A stretch of 17,153 nucleotides of DNA from Gracilaria caudata (taxonomy: Eukaryota; Rhodophyta; Florideophyceae; Gracilariales; Gracilariaceae): contig JASCIV010000541.1 in NCBI GenBank assembly GCA_030374735.1, positions 1 to 17,153 on the forward strand, written 5' to 3'. The position numbers and the translations under genes are program-made. The notes beneath the pieces are model-generated. The model searched no databases. It was not told the origin of the DNA and worked only from the letters and a program-made list of their open reading frames with translations. Of this stretch, positions 1-8,306 are shown one piece after another (the stretch's first letter is position 1; every line of letters begins with the position of its first letter).

Positions 1-1
1 C

Positions 2-850
2 GCTCCCACCTTCCCCTCCTTCATCGATCAAGCGCCCACCGACGCCGCCGCTCCAAAGACCTCCTCCGCCGCCGATCCCTCCTCGCTCGTCACCATGGAA
101 CCATCCACCCCCGTAGCCTCGCTCGCCACCCCCTCCGCCTCTGAGGCCATCCCGGCCGTCCCGCTTCCAGTCGCTCCCAGCAAGAGCCGCATTCGTGCCG
201 TTCTACTATGGCGCGATCCAAAGGTTACCGGCGTCATCTTCGCCGCCGACATGCTCTTCTTCTATCTCACGCTCATCAGGGGCAACTCTGTGCTTTCCGT
301 TTGCGGACTTTTGTTCGGCTTGTACCTCGCCGTGCGTCTTGCCGCGGTCTATGCCAACAAACATATGGGTAACAAGTTTGATAAGTACCTTGCCCGTCCG
401 CCGCCATCCACACCCTTGTTTAGACGTGACTCCATGATGCGCATCGTCGATACTATCGTCGAAGAAGGAAATGAGATAGCCGAACAGTTACGCGACATAA
501 TTCACTGCGATAAGCCAATCGTTGCCGCCAAGTGGATTTTCGTTGCCTTCGTCATCTACCAAGCCGGCAAGTATTTCTCTATCGTCACCATCTGTTTTAT
601 CGCTTCCCTTGCGTTGTTCTCTGTGCCCCTTCTGTATGAGAAGAATAAGAAGCAAGTTGATGACGCTTTGGCGAAGGCCTCCGACACCGCCTCGCGGCAC
701 ATTGAGTCCGGACGCCGTGCTGCCGCCGATCGCGCTGTCAAGCTTCGTGATGTTGCTGTGCAAAAGTCCACACCTTATCTCGAGAAAGCTCCACCAGTCG
801 CCAGGAATCTTGCTGAGAAGATGGGTCTCACGCCGAAGAAGATGCAGTAG
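2..850 (+). CDS. Reticulon-domain protein (5' partial)
   Basis: Membrane-shaping protein of the tubular endoplasmic reticulum, by family. Counting from the ATG at 95, the reticulon homology domain begins near residue 33 with the hallmark LLWRDPK...G, followed by a long hydrophobic hairpin (about residues 43-87), a hydrophilic loop with a MRIVDTIVEEGNEIAEQLRDI stretch, a second hydrophobic hairpin (about 145-182) and the typical closing motif PLLYEKNKKQVDDA. The basic, Ala-rich C-terminal tail is cytosolic by family topology. The frame stays open to the left edge, and the 31 upstream codons (Ala/Pro/Ser/Thr-rich, mostly C-ending) look exactly like those after the ATG, so the true start may lie outside the window. 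The ATG at 95 has a strong context (A at -3, G at +4) and remains a possible start, giving 251 residues. No intron is evident. Family call is firm; the start is not. Confidence 0.85.
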   Translation, partial: APTFPSFIDQAPTDAAAPKTSSAADPSSLVTMEPSTPVASLATPSASEAIPAVPLPVAPSKSRIRAVLLWRDPKVTGVIFAADMLFFYLTLIRGNSVLSVCGLLFGLYLAVRLAAVYANKHMGNKFDKYLARPPPSTPLFRRDSMMRIVDTIVEEGNEIAEQLRDIIHCDKPIVAAKWIFVAFVIYQAGKYFSIVTICFIASLALFSVPLLYEKNKKQVDDALAKASDTASRHIESGRRAAADRAVKLRDVAVQKSTPYLEKAPPVARNLAEKMGLTPKKMQ

Positions 851-1895
851 ACAACAATCCTCCGCGTATCTATTGTTTCTCCTAGGTACTTTGGAGTTGA
901 TGAACTACACTATCTGTACACTTGCCGCTCGAAGCGCCTTTCGCATGTGCTGTTCTTCCGTGAGTGCGCTCAAACTGTGGGATGAGCTCTATGATTCGCA
1001 GTAGGTTTAAGGGGGGTTCGTCATTTCATCTTCCATGTAAAGTTATAATCCTGAATGGGGAGTTTTCTCAGCCTTTTCTCAGTTCTACGTGACAGTGCAG
1101 TCTGGTCAAATCCTGATCTAACAGAACATCCTTGTTGCACAAGACGAAACTTGATGCAGGCATCATGTTGGCACAACACAGACTACTATTACCATGGTGT
1201 TAAACGGTTAGACAGCTCGATCTGAAGTCAGCATGTGGTTTTCGAGCTACCGTTTTTAAGAGCCAAGAGGGAAATGAGTGCGAACCGAGGCATCGTCGAA
1301 GACCAATGAAACTTGAGATTCGCCTTTCTCTACACGTACCGCTGGTAAGTGAAGGTCTATGCTCTTTTCTGTATCAGAACTTCGACTGTCTCAATCAAAG
1401 ATGATAATTGGCGTACTAGTTGAAGATGTATTGCTAAACTTTCGACCTACGTACGGAAATATGCGAAGTGCATCTCCATCAACCCTACCACAACCAACGG
1501 TTGTTGCCCAGAAAGCTACCAACTAAGCGTCTATCCACAAACATCGTTTGGGCTGAATGGCCAGTATCGCTGCCCTTACTCGACGCCAAAGTGCTGCCCA
1601 GATAGCAGAAAGTCATGCATGGTCATTGTCTTCAGCTGCTATGTAACGCCAATTGCGGGCCGCGATCATTGTCTCGATCGGACGCAAAGGGATACAATAG
1701 TAGGGCCCGTGTGGTACAGGGTGGAAAGATCAGTATTGAAGATAGTTACGATTATGGGTAGTTTTGGCAGTGAAAACATGAGGTTGAAAGGCAGTGTCCA
1801 TTCGCAGGAATATCTAACAGATTGCGTAAGCAAAGCTCGTCCGATATAACCCATAGTGCATAATATCGAGTACCAGGACATTAGATCTAAACTTC

Positions 1896-1945
1896 ACAGA
1901 TCCTCTTGAGTACGACCGACACGGTCGTACTCTCAGAGGATCTGT
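1896..1945. repeat. Near-perfect 22-bp inverted repeat (hairpin)
   Basis: The outer arms 1896-1906 and 1935-1945 (ACAGATCCTCT / AGAGGATCTGT) pair over 11 bp. The inner arms 1908-1918 and 1922-1932 (GAGTACGACCG / CGGTCGTACTC) pair over another 11 bp. Only a 1x2 internal loop separates the two stems, and the terminal loop is 3 nt. Such a stem is far beyond chance for non-coding DNA. The role is unknown: a cruciform, a transcribed hairpin or a remnant of a palindromic element. Confidence 0.85.
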
Positions 1946-1966
1946 ACGCAATTCTCCCCTTCCCCT

Positions 1967-2099
1967 TCTTATCTTACGATAGGAGAGACTGCTAAAGATG
2001 GCTAGCTGAGAGCTGGCTGAGGGCCAGCAACGGATAGGTTGCTAATCCTGAGAATCCGACGCCAAGATAAGAGCGGTAAGAGGGCTAACCTTTTAGCCC
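1967..2099. other. Possible structured RNA element
   Basis: Several nested complementarities occur here. TCTTATCTT (1967-1975) is complementary to AAGATAAGA (2064-2072) and would enclose a hairpin GCTGGC/GCCAGC (2012-2017 with 2023-2028). A separate hairpin GGGCTAA/TTAGCCC with a 4-nt loop follows (2082-2099). Together with the 1896-1945 hairpin this would form a compact multi-stem fold. I recognise no known RNA family and no RNA polymerase III box. The strand is unknown. Confidence 0.25.
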
Positions 2100-2165
2100 G
2101 CATTCTCATATCCCTTTGCCCCAATGCTTGACACTATCGTTGGTGTTCATTTCCTCCACGTAAAG

Positions 2166-2273
2166 CGTGGTGCACCTCAAGTATTCGAAGTCCGAATACT
2201 TCGAAGTCATGACTTCATGACTTCATGACTTCATTTCGAATTTCGAAGGATTTGAATCAGATTTCGTGGTGCA
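2166..2273. repeat. Cluster of short inverted and tandem repeats between 9-bp direct repeats
   Basis: The cluster is bounded by two copies of CGTGGTGCA (2166-2174 and 2265-2273). Inside are a 9-bp hairpin AAGTATTCG/CGAATACTT (2179-2187 with 2193-2201), a 14-bp palindrome GAAGTCATGACTTC (2203-2216), three tandem copies of ATGACTTC (2209-2232) and repeated TTCGAA. The 9-bp flanks could be a target-site duplication, but I find no clear terminal inverted repeats. Confidence 0.6.
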
Positions 2274-2575
2274 TATTAACGGGCAGAAAACACCGGGTAC
2301 CTAAAAGAGCACATAGCTCGAATCATTAGCAATTTAACAAAATGGCCTGCTAGAGCGAGTTTCGCAAGGTGTCAGTTGTATCAAATCCAGTGCGCAATAG
2401 CGACCTACCATCCAGATCACTTCCACAGCCGTAAGCCGCCGGTCCAAGTATCTAACTAATACGATTTTGCCTACTAGTGCTTGACGCTCTTCGTCATCAG
2501 AACAGGAACAAGTGCTGTTGTAGAATCCGAGTGCAGATAGTTTCTTTAACTTTTGGAATCAAACATCTGTTCATA

Positions 2576-4359
2576 ATGGCACCAGTTAGAAATGATTTAA
2601 TGAACACCAACGGGCAAAGAATAGAGAGCGAAGTGAAGAAGAGTCCAAAGTAAGTTTTCCTTCGTCCGAAACAGAGCACCCTACGTGAAATCCCCAATCT
2701 ACCTAACAAAAAACAACGCTTATAACTACTCGCTGAAAAACGCTGCAGGCCCGCTTTTCCTCCGGAGGATCTGTTTCGATACCAAGATGGTGCTGGCGCA
2801 CAAGACTTTCTGGATTCAGGTATTGTAAGTTTCGTGGATGAACTGTAGAGACCCAGCAGACTGAAGTTGAGATGTACTAACTATTACCGATGGTTTGAAA
2901 CTAGGTTGGCTACACTTATGGTGACTTCGTGATGTTACCTGGGCACATTTATTTTGGTGTTGAAGATGTTTCACTTAGGTCTCGAATAACTCGCAACACC
3001 CATCTCCAGCTTCCGCTTGTCAGCTCTCCGATGGATACTGTAACGGAGTCAGAGATGGCTATCAATATGGCGTTGCAAGGAGGTATCGGAATTATCCACT
3101 ACAACAACAGTATTCGGGAACAGAAGCGGGAAGTTGATCGTGTTAAGAGATACGAGAATGGCTTCATCACTGACCCGAAAACATTAAGTCCAACACATAC
3201 CGTTCGTGACGCCTTAGAAATCAAGAATCGCTACGGATTTATGGGGATTCCTATAACTGAGAGCGGTGGCATGAACAGCAAGTTGGTGGGAATTGTAACA
3301 AATCGAGATGTTGAATTTGTTCGGGACCAGGATACCCCGCTAGGTGACATAATGGTAACTGAACTTCAAACTGCAACAGAAGGTTGTTCTCTTGAGCTAG
3401 CTTATTCCATACTCAAGGAAAGCAAGAAGGGAAAGTTACCAATTGTGAACGAGCGCTTTGAGCTGGTGGGCCTAGTTGCAAGAACTGATATTCTCAAGAA
3501 CCGAGACTTTCCGGAGTCTTCTAAGGACAAGACCGGGAAAAGGCTCCTATGTGGTGCGTCCATCGGCACTAGGCCAGAGGACAGAGACCGTCTTGAAGCA
3601 CTAGCTGAAGTTGGGGTTGATGTCATCATCCTGGATTCAAGTCAAGGTGATTCTGTATTCCAAATGGATATGCTGAAATACATTAAGAACAAATACCCAG
3701 AGTTGGAGGTTGTGGCTGGTAATGTCGTGACACAAAACCAAGCTTACCATCTAATCAAGGCTGGTGCCGACGGCATTCGAATTGGCATGGGAAGCGGATC
3801 CATATGCACTACTCAAGAAGTTATGGCGTGTGGACGAGCGCAGGCAACAGCTGTATACCGTGTTTCCAAGCTTGCTCGTGAGTTCGATGTACCATGCATT
3901 GCTGATGGTGGGATCTCGTCTTCTGGCCATATTATCAAGGGATTGGCATGTGGTGCATCCTCTGTAATGATGGGGGGCATGCTTGCCGGTACGGAAGAAA
4001 GCCCCGGAGAATACTTCTACAAGGATGGTGTTCGTCTAAAGAAATACCGTGGAATGGGAAGTGCCGATGCGATGAGAAAAGGATCAAGCGTGAGATACTT
4101 CTCTGAGGATGATCGCATTCGAGTCGCACAAGGGGTGTCCGGAGCGGTTGCTGACAAAGGATCGGTGAAGAGATTCCTTCCCTATTTGCGCATGGGGGTG
4201 AAGCACGGCTTCCAGGACCTTGGAGTCCGAAACATTACAGAGCTCCACAGCCAAATGTATGATGGGACCCTGAGATTCCAAGTACGAACTCCTGCCGCGC
4301 AGCTAGAGGGTAACGTACACTCTCTATTCACGTATGAAAAGTCGACTCATAATGGATAG
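2576..4359 (+). CDS. IMPDH: Inosine-5'-monophosphate dehydrogenase (three exons)
   Basis: Oxidises IMP to XMP with NAD+, the rate-limiting step of GTP synthesis, in the cytosol. Spliced form: 2576-2649, 2749-2824, 2905-4359, giving 534 residues (human enzymes are about 514). The joins are in frame, and the second restores the conserved GYTYGDFVMLPG start of the barrel, which a start inside exon 3 would cut off. The catalytic barrel carries SSPMDTVTE and the active-site loop GSICTTQE with catalytic Cys near residue 351. Two CBS domains (about 130-255) are inserted between barrel halves. The mobile flap shows KKYRGMGSADAM and the RY pair of VRYFSEDD, followed by AQGVSGAVADKGS and a eukaryote-type C-terminus ending near FTYEK. 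The first in-frame ATG after an upstream stop is 2576, with A at -3 and G at +4. The N-terminal 25 residues of exon 1 are poorly conserved, so that exon is the least certain part. Confidence 0.96.
2650..2748 (+). other. IMPDH intron 1 (99 nt)
   Basis: Begins with the full consensus GTAAGT at 2650 and ends CAG at 2748. It splits one codon (aa|g). Joining 2649 to 2749 links the ATG-bearing exon 1 in frame to the exon encoding PPEDLFRYQDGAGAQDF. Without it the exon 2 frame meets a stop at 2723. Possible branch sites are CTAAC (2703-2707) or ATAAC (2722-2726). Confidence 0.8.
2825..2904 (+). other. IMPDH intron 2 (80 nt) with perfect TACTAAC branch site
   Basis: Begins GTAAGT at 2825 and ends CTAG at 2904. 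The branch sequence TACTAAC lies at 2875-2881, with its branch A 24 nt before the 3' splice site. The intron is phase 0, and its removal produces the continuous motif DFLDSGIVGYTYGDF, which aligns with the N-terminal region of eukaryotic IMP dehydrogenases. Confidence 0.93.
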
Positions 4360-4481
4360 AACACTGGAATGAAGGATATCAAAGCACGGCGCTCTTCTAA
4401 TGTTAAGTTCTACGCTTATCGAGGTCGAGTTTGTCCCATGAGAAGTGGTCAAAGTATGAAATGTTTCCGAAGACCTCGAGT

Positions 4482-4487
4482 AATAAA
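4482..4487 (+). promoter_or_regulatory. Possible IMPDH polyadenylation signal
   Basis: AATAAA occurs about 120 nt after the IMPDH stop codon. The spacing suits a 3'-end signal, but the hexamer alone is weak evidence and its use in this lineage is unknown. Confidence 0.25.
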
Positions 4488-4561
4488 AGCAAGCATTCGT
4501 AACTTGGCTCATATGTTTGAACGGCTTGTTGCTGAATAATTCTCTTGTACCGCGTCTCTCG

Positions 4562-4563
<2 letters not shown>

Positions 4564-4597
<34 letters not shown>
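4564..4597 (+). repeat. (CT)17 microsatellite
   Basis: Uninterrupted CT dinucleotides, preceded by an imperfect CT-rich stretch. The 10-mer TCTCTTGTAC occurs on both sides (4541-4550 and 4593-4602). It lies about 200 nt after the IMPDH stop and is a likely slippage site. Confidence 0.97.
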
Positions 4598-4600
<3 letters not shown>

Positions 4601-5137
4601 ACAATGTCGCTACGACCTTTAGCACCGAAAGGCCATTGAATCGCTAGTGCTTCTTTTTCGCTCCCTGTCCGCGGAGGGTCCCGGTAAGCTTATTCCTTAC
4701 TTGCATGCCAGTGACTGCTAGTAGTTGTATCTCTCTTAAAACCGATGTGAACAGGGATAGAAGATGGAACTCAACTAATGTGATTGCTCGGTTTGAAATC
4801 TATCGATTGCATTTCGTTGCTTTCTTTATATCTGACGTCTGCGATTCATCAATCAATCGTTTATTCATCCTTCATTGCATTCGATTGCGTTCAACCCCTT
4901 CCTATCAGTTCCTCATTGTCTGTTGCGATGACGATATTTGTAGAGTGCTTGTAAAGACAAGAACTCCATGCAAAAGGAGCCCAGGAGTGCTGAAGAGGCT
5001 GAGGTTGAGGCCAAACGACGTTGATCACAACAATCCCAGATGTCCGCTGAGAACTACATCAAGAAGCATATGCCTACCGCCTCCCGAAGCTGGTCGAAGA
5101 CTTTTTGTTGCACAAATTGTCAGAAAATGGTCTGAAA

Positions 5138-5230
5138 GAGTGCTGGTTTTCTTAGTGAGAGCGTTTCTTTATACAGAATCGCTCTGCAGTACGTAGCAAT
5201 TGAACTATGGTACCTATAAAAAAAGAGAGA
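5138..5230. repeat. Hairpin-bearing diverged repeat, copy A
   Basis: Starts GAGTGCTG and contains a hairpin at 5158-5185 with left arm AGAGCGTTTCTT and right arm CAGAATCGCTCT. It ends with an AT-rich CCTATAAA and a GAGAGA run. It aligns along its whole length with 5738-5831 at roughly 70 percent by eye. Weaker similarity may continue to the right, for example ATTCGG at about 5262 and 5847. No coding frame is shared by the two copies. Confidence 0.65.
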
Positions 5231-5737
5231 TATACGAGAAATGAATCACATTTCTATATTCGGATGCCAAGCAATCGACTTGGATGCATCTGAATGCTGT
5301 ACTTGCTTTTTGGCATACACTTTGAAGCGGAGATTAAGCTCATATTCATATCAAAAATGCATAACCTCTATCATGTCAATGATCTTAGGAGGTCTAATAT
5401 GGGATATCGAAAAGGCGTCAGTACTGGTCCCAACAAGCTACCAGAGCATCAGATGCAGATCAGGTTTACTTCTGCAAGGATCCTGTGAATTTCTTGCATT
5501 CTTTGTTCAGGAACAAGTACGGTTCTAAATGAAGCTAGCTGAATTAGTCATTTTGGAAAGAGTTCATGATTTGATTTAGAGTTTGCGCAGCTGTATGTCG
5601 CGCCCATCCCGTGTGTTTATGAGCAATTCCTAACCGAGCTTCGAATCCGCTTTTTGGCCACAACGGCAGTGCTAAAGTGCATCATGGCACCTTCTAATTC
5701 CCAATGTCTGCCGCTATCGCAGGTTCACAGGTACTAG

Positions 5738-5831
5738 GAGTGCTGATCTACCTCGTGAGAGAGCGTTTCTTTGACAAGAAGCGCTCTATACTGTGCCGTA
5801 ATTAGGCTAGGATGCCCATAAACAGAGAGAG
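5738..5831. repeat. Hairpin-bearing diverged repeat, copy B
   Basis: Partner of the copy at 5138-5230, offset by 600 bp at its left end. Its hairpin (5760-5787) has the identical left arm AGAGCGTTTCTT, loop TGAC and right arm AAGAAGCGCTCT, making a 12-bp stem with a single G.T wobble. The stem is preserved although the surrounding bases have drifted. Confidence 0.65.
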
Positions 5832-6170
5832 GGGTTAAAGTCTCCATTCGGGACGTAAAGGCACTATGACACCCTTGCATGCTTGCGAGCCGACCAGCAA
5901 TGCAAGAAAGCAAAAGTTTCGCCGAATTCTTGTACAAAGGTATAAATTGTAACCCACATCTCTTTCTTTCACTATGAAGTTTGCACTCGTGGAATACCGA
6001 ACATCTGTCTGCAGACGTCCATAAGGACATAAGGAACATTAATCGTGGACGAGGAGGCAATATATACCCAATCCTTATCTGTGGTCCGCGAAGGGCTAAT
6101 CCGGACAACCTCAGTCAGGTGAGCAATTGAGTTTTCATTCACCGGTCAAGGACAGAAGATTTTGAATACG

Positions 6171-6878
6171 ATGTCCTGCTTACGAAAACGAGCTGTAGAT
6201 GTTAATGCACATCTTAAAGTCTTGAAGGTTCATGAGAGCCGTCCTTTTTGTCTCAACGAGCTATCGACGAATCGCGATACTCATCTCAACATTACTCCTC
6301 CATTTTCTTTCGTGATCCCGCAGGCAAGGTTGTTGCTGAGGCCCACAGAATCATTTCTCCCAAGACACTGTTCCAAACGATATCGCGGTCTTCTTCAGAA
6401 TCCGAGCAACCAGGGGAATAATTTTTCAGGTTTTGCGAATCCAAAATATCGCGCCGTGTCGTTTGTGTCATCGATGAACGCTGCAGCTGGCGCGGAAGAT
6501 AACCGGGAAGAAAGAGATATAGCCCTTCTTCTCGTCGATCATGGCTCTAAACGAACAAAAGCGAATGCAACGCTACAGCAAGTAACAGAAGCGCTTCAAA
6601 ACCGAACGAGTATTCCTGTTTATTTTGCTCACATGGAGTTGGCCTCCCCTACGATCGCCGAAGGAATGCAATTGTGCGTTCAAAACGGTGCGAAGCACGT
6701 AATTGTCGTGCCCTTTTTCCTGGCCCCCGGGCGGCATGTCATATCAGATATCCCGCAACTAACTGCCGAAGCAGCGCAGAACTTTTCTGATGTTTCGTAC
6801 GAAGTCCGGCCTCCAATCGGCACACACCCCGGTATAATTGAGCTGATTCTCGACCGTGCAGGGTTACGTTCCCGCTAG
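6171..6878 (+). CDS. sirB: Sirohydrochlorin ferrochelatase (CbiX/SirB type), probably plastid-targeted
   Basis: Inserts Fe2+ into sirohydrochlorin to make siroheme, the cofactor of nitrite and sulfite reductases. In algae and plants this happens in the plastid. The 235-residue product ends in one short CbiX domain (about residues 116-230): ALLLVDHGSKR with metal-binding His124, then the second conserved His189 in PFFLAPGRHV, then DIPQL. A single short domain is the SirB arrangement. The first 110 residues are rich in Ser, Arg, Leu and Phe, especially after residue 45, and suit a targeting peptide; this is inference. ATG 6171 has A at -3. Starts further left would use TTG. A later in-frame ATG (near 6474) would leave the enzyme domain but remove the targeting region. 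Spliced alternatives for the N-terminus exist and are discussed in the findings. It converges on the FKBP gene with a 90-bp gap. Confidence 0.9.
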   Translation: MSCLRKRAVDVNAHLKVLKVHESRPFCLNELSTNRDTHLNITPPFSFVIPQARLLLRPTESFLPRHCSKRYRGLLQNPSNQGNNFSGFANPKYRAVSFVSSMNAAAGAEDNREERDIALLLVDHGSKRTKANATLQQVTEALQNRTSIPVYFAHMELASPTIAEGMQLCVQNGAKHVIVVPFFLAPGRHVISDIPQLTAEAAQNFSDVSYEVRPPIGTHPGIIELILDRAGLRSR

Positions 6879-6968
6879 AGTCAAGAGCTTGTTCATTGCA
6901 ATCTCATTGAGGTTGAAGGCGATATAGTAGACGATGGATTTGGTGACGGAAAGTTTTGTGAAAATGAA

Positions 6969-7730
6969 TCACTTCTTCTTCTTCCCGCCCTTCTTCCCAC
7001 CCTTGTTCTTATTCGCCAGTTTCTCACGAATTGCTGCTGCACGAGCAGCCTTTCGTTGTCTTTCAGCTTCTTTGCGTTGCTCTTCCTCTTCGCGGCGCAT
7101 CTGAGCAATTTCCCTTGTGCGACGAACAGTCTCTAGACGACTCAAATCCTTCGATGACGTATCCACAATCTCAACCTTCTTATGAGTGGCCCTGACATCC
7201 AGCACCTCGATTTCAAATCTAAGATCTGAGTCGGGTGGGATATCAGTAGCGCCCTCCTTTCCGTACGCGTACATGGAATTGACTGTGAGTATGATATGTT
7301 CGCCAGCTCGAGCCTCCCGTAGCCCTATTTCCAGTCCTCTGATAACGGTCGACTTACCAGAAGGGGGAATATCAAGCTGAACGACCATGGCGTAGTTTTG
7401 CTCCTTGCTTGAATCAAACTTCTCTCCGGTAGCGACCAAAGTGCCTTCGTAATGCATTTCTACGAATGGCTGTTCTTTGGAGGGCTTCGGGTTCTTTTCA
7501 GCAGTTTTCTTTCGTTCGAGAAGAACTCCGCGTTGACCGCTAGTCAAATCTATGACTCCAGGTGGTAACGGAGGCAAATCAGGCTTGGTTTCATCCGTTT
7601 CGGCTGTGTCTGGAAAGTCATCGATCGTGAGGTTCTCAGTGAACTCAAAGAGGTCGTCAAGGTCATCTTTCGGGGATGGTCCGGCCGTAGGCGTGACAAA
7701 ATCGTCATCGTCCCAGTTTCCAAGGTCCAT
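6969..7730 (-). CDS. FKBP-type peptidyl-prolyl cis-trans isomerase
   Basis: Catalyses proline isomerisation in protein folding; no signal peptide, so probably cytosolic or nuclear. The 253-residue protein has an acidic N-terminus (DDDD and DDLDDLFEF, residues 1-50), one FKBP domain (about 88-180) and a charged tail. FKBP landmarks are VEMHYEGTL, GEKFDSS (the Phe-Asp pair), VIRGLEIGL, NSMYAYG and LRFEIEVLDV. The pocket Trp of FKBP12 is Leu here, as in several larger FKBPs, so activity or drug binding may be reduced. The tail (about 195-253) is a long Arg/Glu/Lys helix, probably coiled coil, ending in KKGGKKKK. No TPR repeats are present. The acidic head and basic tail recall nuclear or ribosome-associated FKBPs, but that is inference. 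The start has G at -3 and G at +4. It is divergent from the gene at 8307. Confidence 0.9.
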   Translation of the reverse strand: MDLGNWDDDDFVTPTAGPSPKDDLDDLFEFTENLTIDDFPDTAETDETKPDLPPLPPGVIDLTSGQRGVLLERKKTAEKNPKPSKEQPFVEMHYEGTLVATGEKFDSSKEQNYAMVVQLDIPPSGKSTVIRGLEIGLREARAGEHIILTVNSMYAYGKEGATDIPPDSDLRFEIEVLDVRATHKKVEIVDTSSKDLSRLETVRRTREIAQMRREEEEQRKEAERQRKAARAAAIREKLANKNKGGKKGGKKKK

Positions 7731-8306
7731 GTCAATTCTTCAGCAGCTATTGCCGCGTGGCGTAAGCAAGGGTTTTCGCGTACCGCCGGCCGGGGGTGGC
7801 GACTCGGAAATGCTCGTGGATGCAGAGAGAAGGATTGTGAGAGAAGAACTTTGTTTCATATCAGACTGAGCGGAACAAGCTGGGTTGGTGAGCATTCCCG
7901 TTTCGTGCCAGCGCAGACGGAAATTGGCCTGCTGTCATCATGATGGGCAACAGAATGCAGAATGGGGAGCGTGCACGCCGTGCACGCTCTTCGGCCATGG
8001 CACGCACAGCTGTCGTTCAACAGCAGTGTCTCTCAGCTTCTCCTTACACTGTAATACTGTACAAGTTTGACAAATTAGGGATGTAAATGGTTCTGATGTG
8101 TTACAATTAGGCTCTCATGCAAGGTTACATTCTTCAACGGTAAAATGGTAACGGCCATGTGGGCCACGTCCGCTCAGGACTCACAACCTTTTGGCGTGCT
8201 TTCCCATCGTCTTATCCAGCCATCATGCCCTCCCCGTTCAAATTCCTTTGTGTCGACCTCGGCGTTTCTCTCTTGAGACAAGCATCAATATACAGCCGAA
8301 ACAAAC
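7731..8306. promoter_or_regulatory. Divergent promoter region (FKBP / securin-like gene)
   Basis: 576 bp between two start codons that face away from each other, so it must hold both promoters. It contains the 23-bp inverted repeat at 7967-7989 and a CCACGTCC element (8164-8171). A TTTTGGCG element (8189-8196) loosely resembles an E2F site upstream of the securin-like gene. No clear TATA box is seen. Confidence 0.55.
7967..7989. repeat. Perfect 11-bp inverted repeat with 1-nt spacer
   Basis: GAGCGTGCACG, one C, then CGTGCACGCTC. The arms contain two GTGCAC palindromes. Its place about midway in a divergent promoter suggests a binding site for a dimeric factor, but this is inference. Confidence 0.85.

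Larger units (their letters stand above)
851..2575. other. Gene-less region between reticulon and IMP dehydrogenase
   Basis: About 1.7 kb with no convincing protein gene: open frames are short (up to about 76 codons), unrecognisable and of non-coding composition. The first few hundred bases should be the reticulon 3' UTR. The right half is rich in structure: a 22-bp hairpin at 1896-1945, potential paired elements at 1967-2099 and a repeat cluster at 2166-2273. The IMP dehydrogenase promoter must lie at the right end; I see no clear TATA box. Confidence 0.5.
4360..6170. other. Gene-less region between IMPDH and ferrochelatase
   Basis: About 1.8 kb. It holds the IMPDH 3' UTR, a CT microsatellite at 4564-4597 and the two diverged repeat copies at 5138-5230 and 5738-5831. 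The longest open frame (4705-5196, about 160 codons) has an unconvincing composition and no recognisable domain. A different frame over 5054-5151 reads like protein (YRLPKLVEDF...NGLKECW), but has a stop just upstream and a stop at the end, so it could at most be a decayed remnant. A possible exon at 5980-6118 is discussed in the findings. Confidence 0.4.

Noticed and set aside
522..1004. 160-codon frame overlapping the reticulon gene
   Set aside because: Shifted-frame shadow of the reticulon coding sequence.
1619..1849. 76-codon frame
   Set aside because: No domain; overlapping frame open on the other strand; non-coding composition.
4705..5196. 163-codon open frame
   Set aside because: No recognisable domain, composition unlike the real genes here, and it overlaps the non-coding repeat copy A.
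5241..5528. 95-codon and overlapping 64-codon frames
   Set aside because: Cys-rich or low-information translations in two competing frames; no family features.
5630..5655. tRNA B-box-like sequence (CTTCGAATCC)
   Set aside because: No matching A box, T-stem pairing or acceptor stem.
5734..6108. 124-codon frame on the - strand
   Set aside because: Covers repeat copy B and has no domain; likely chance.
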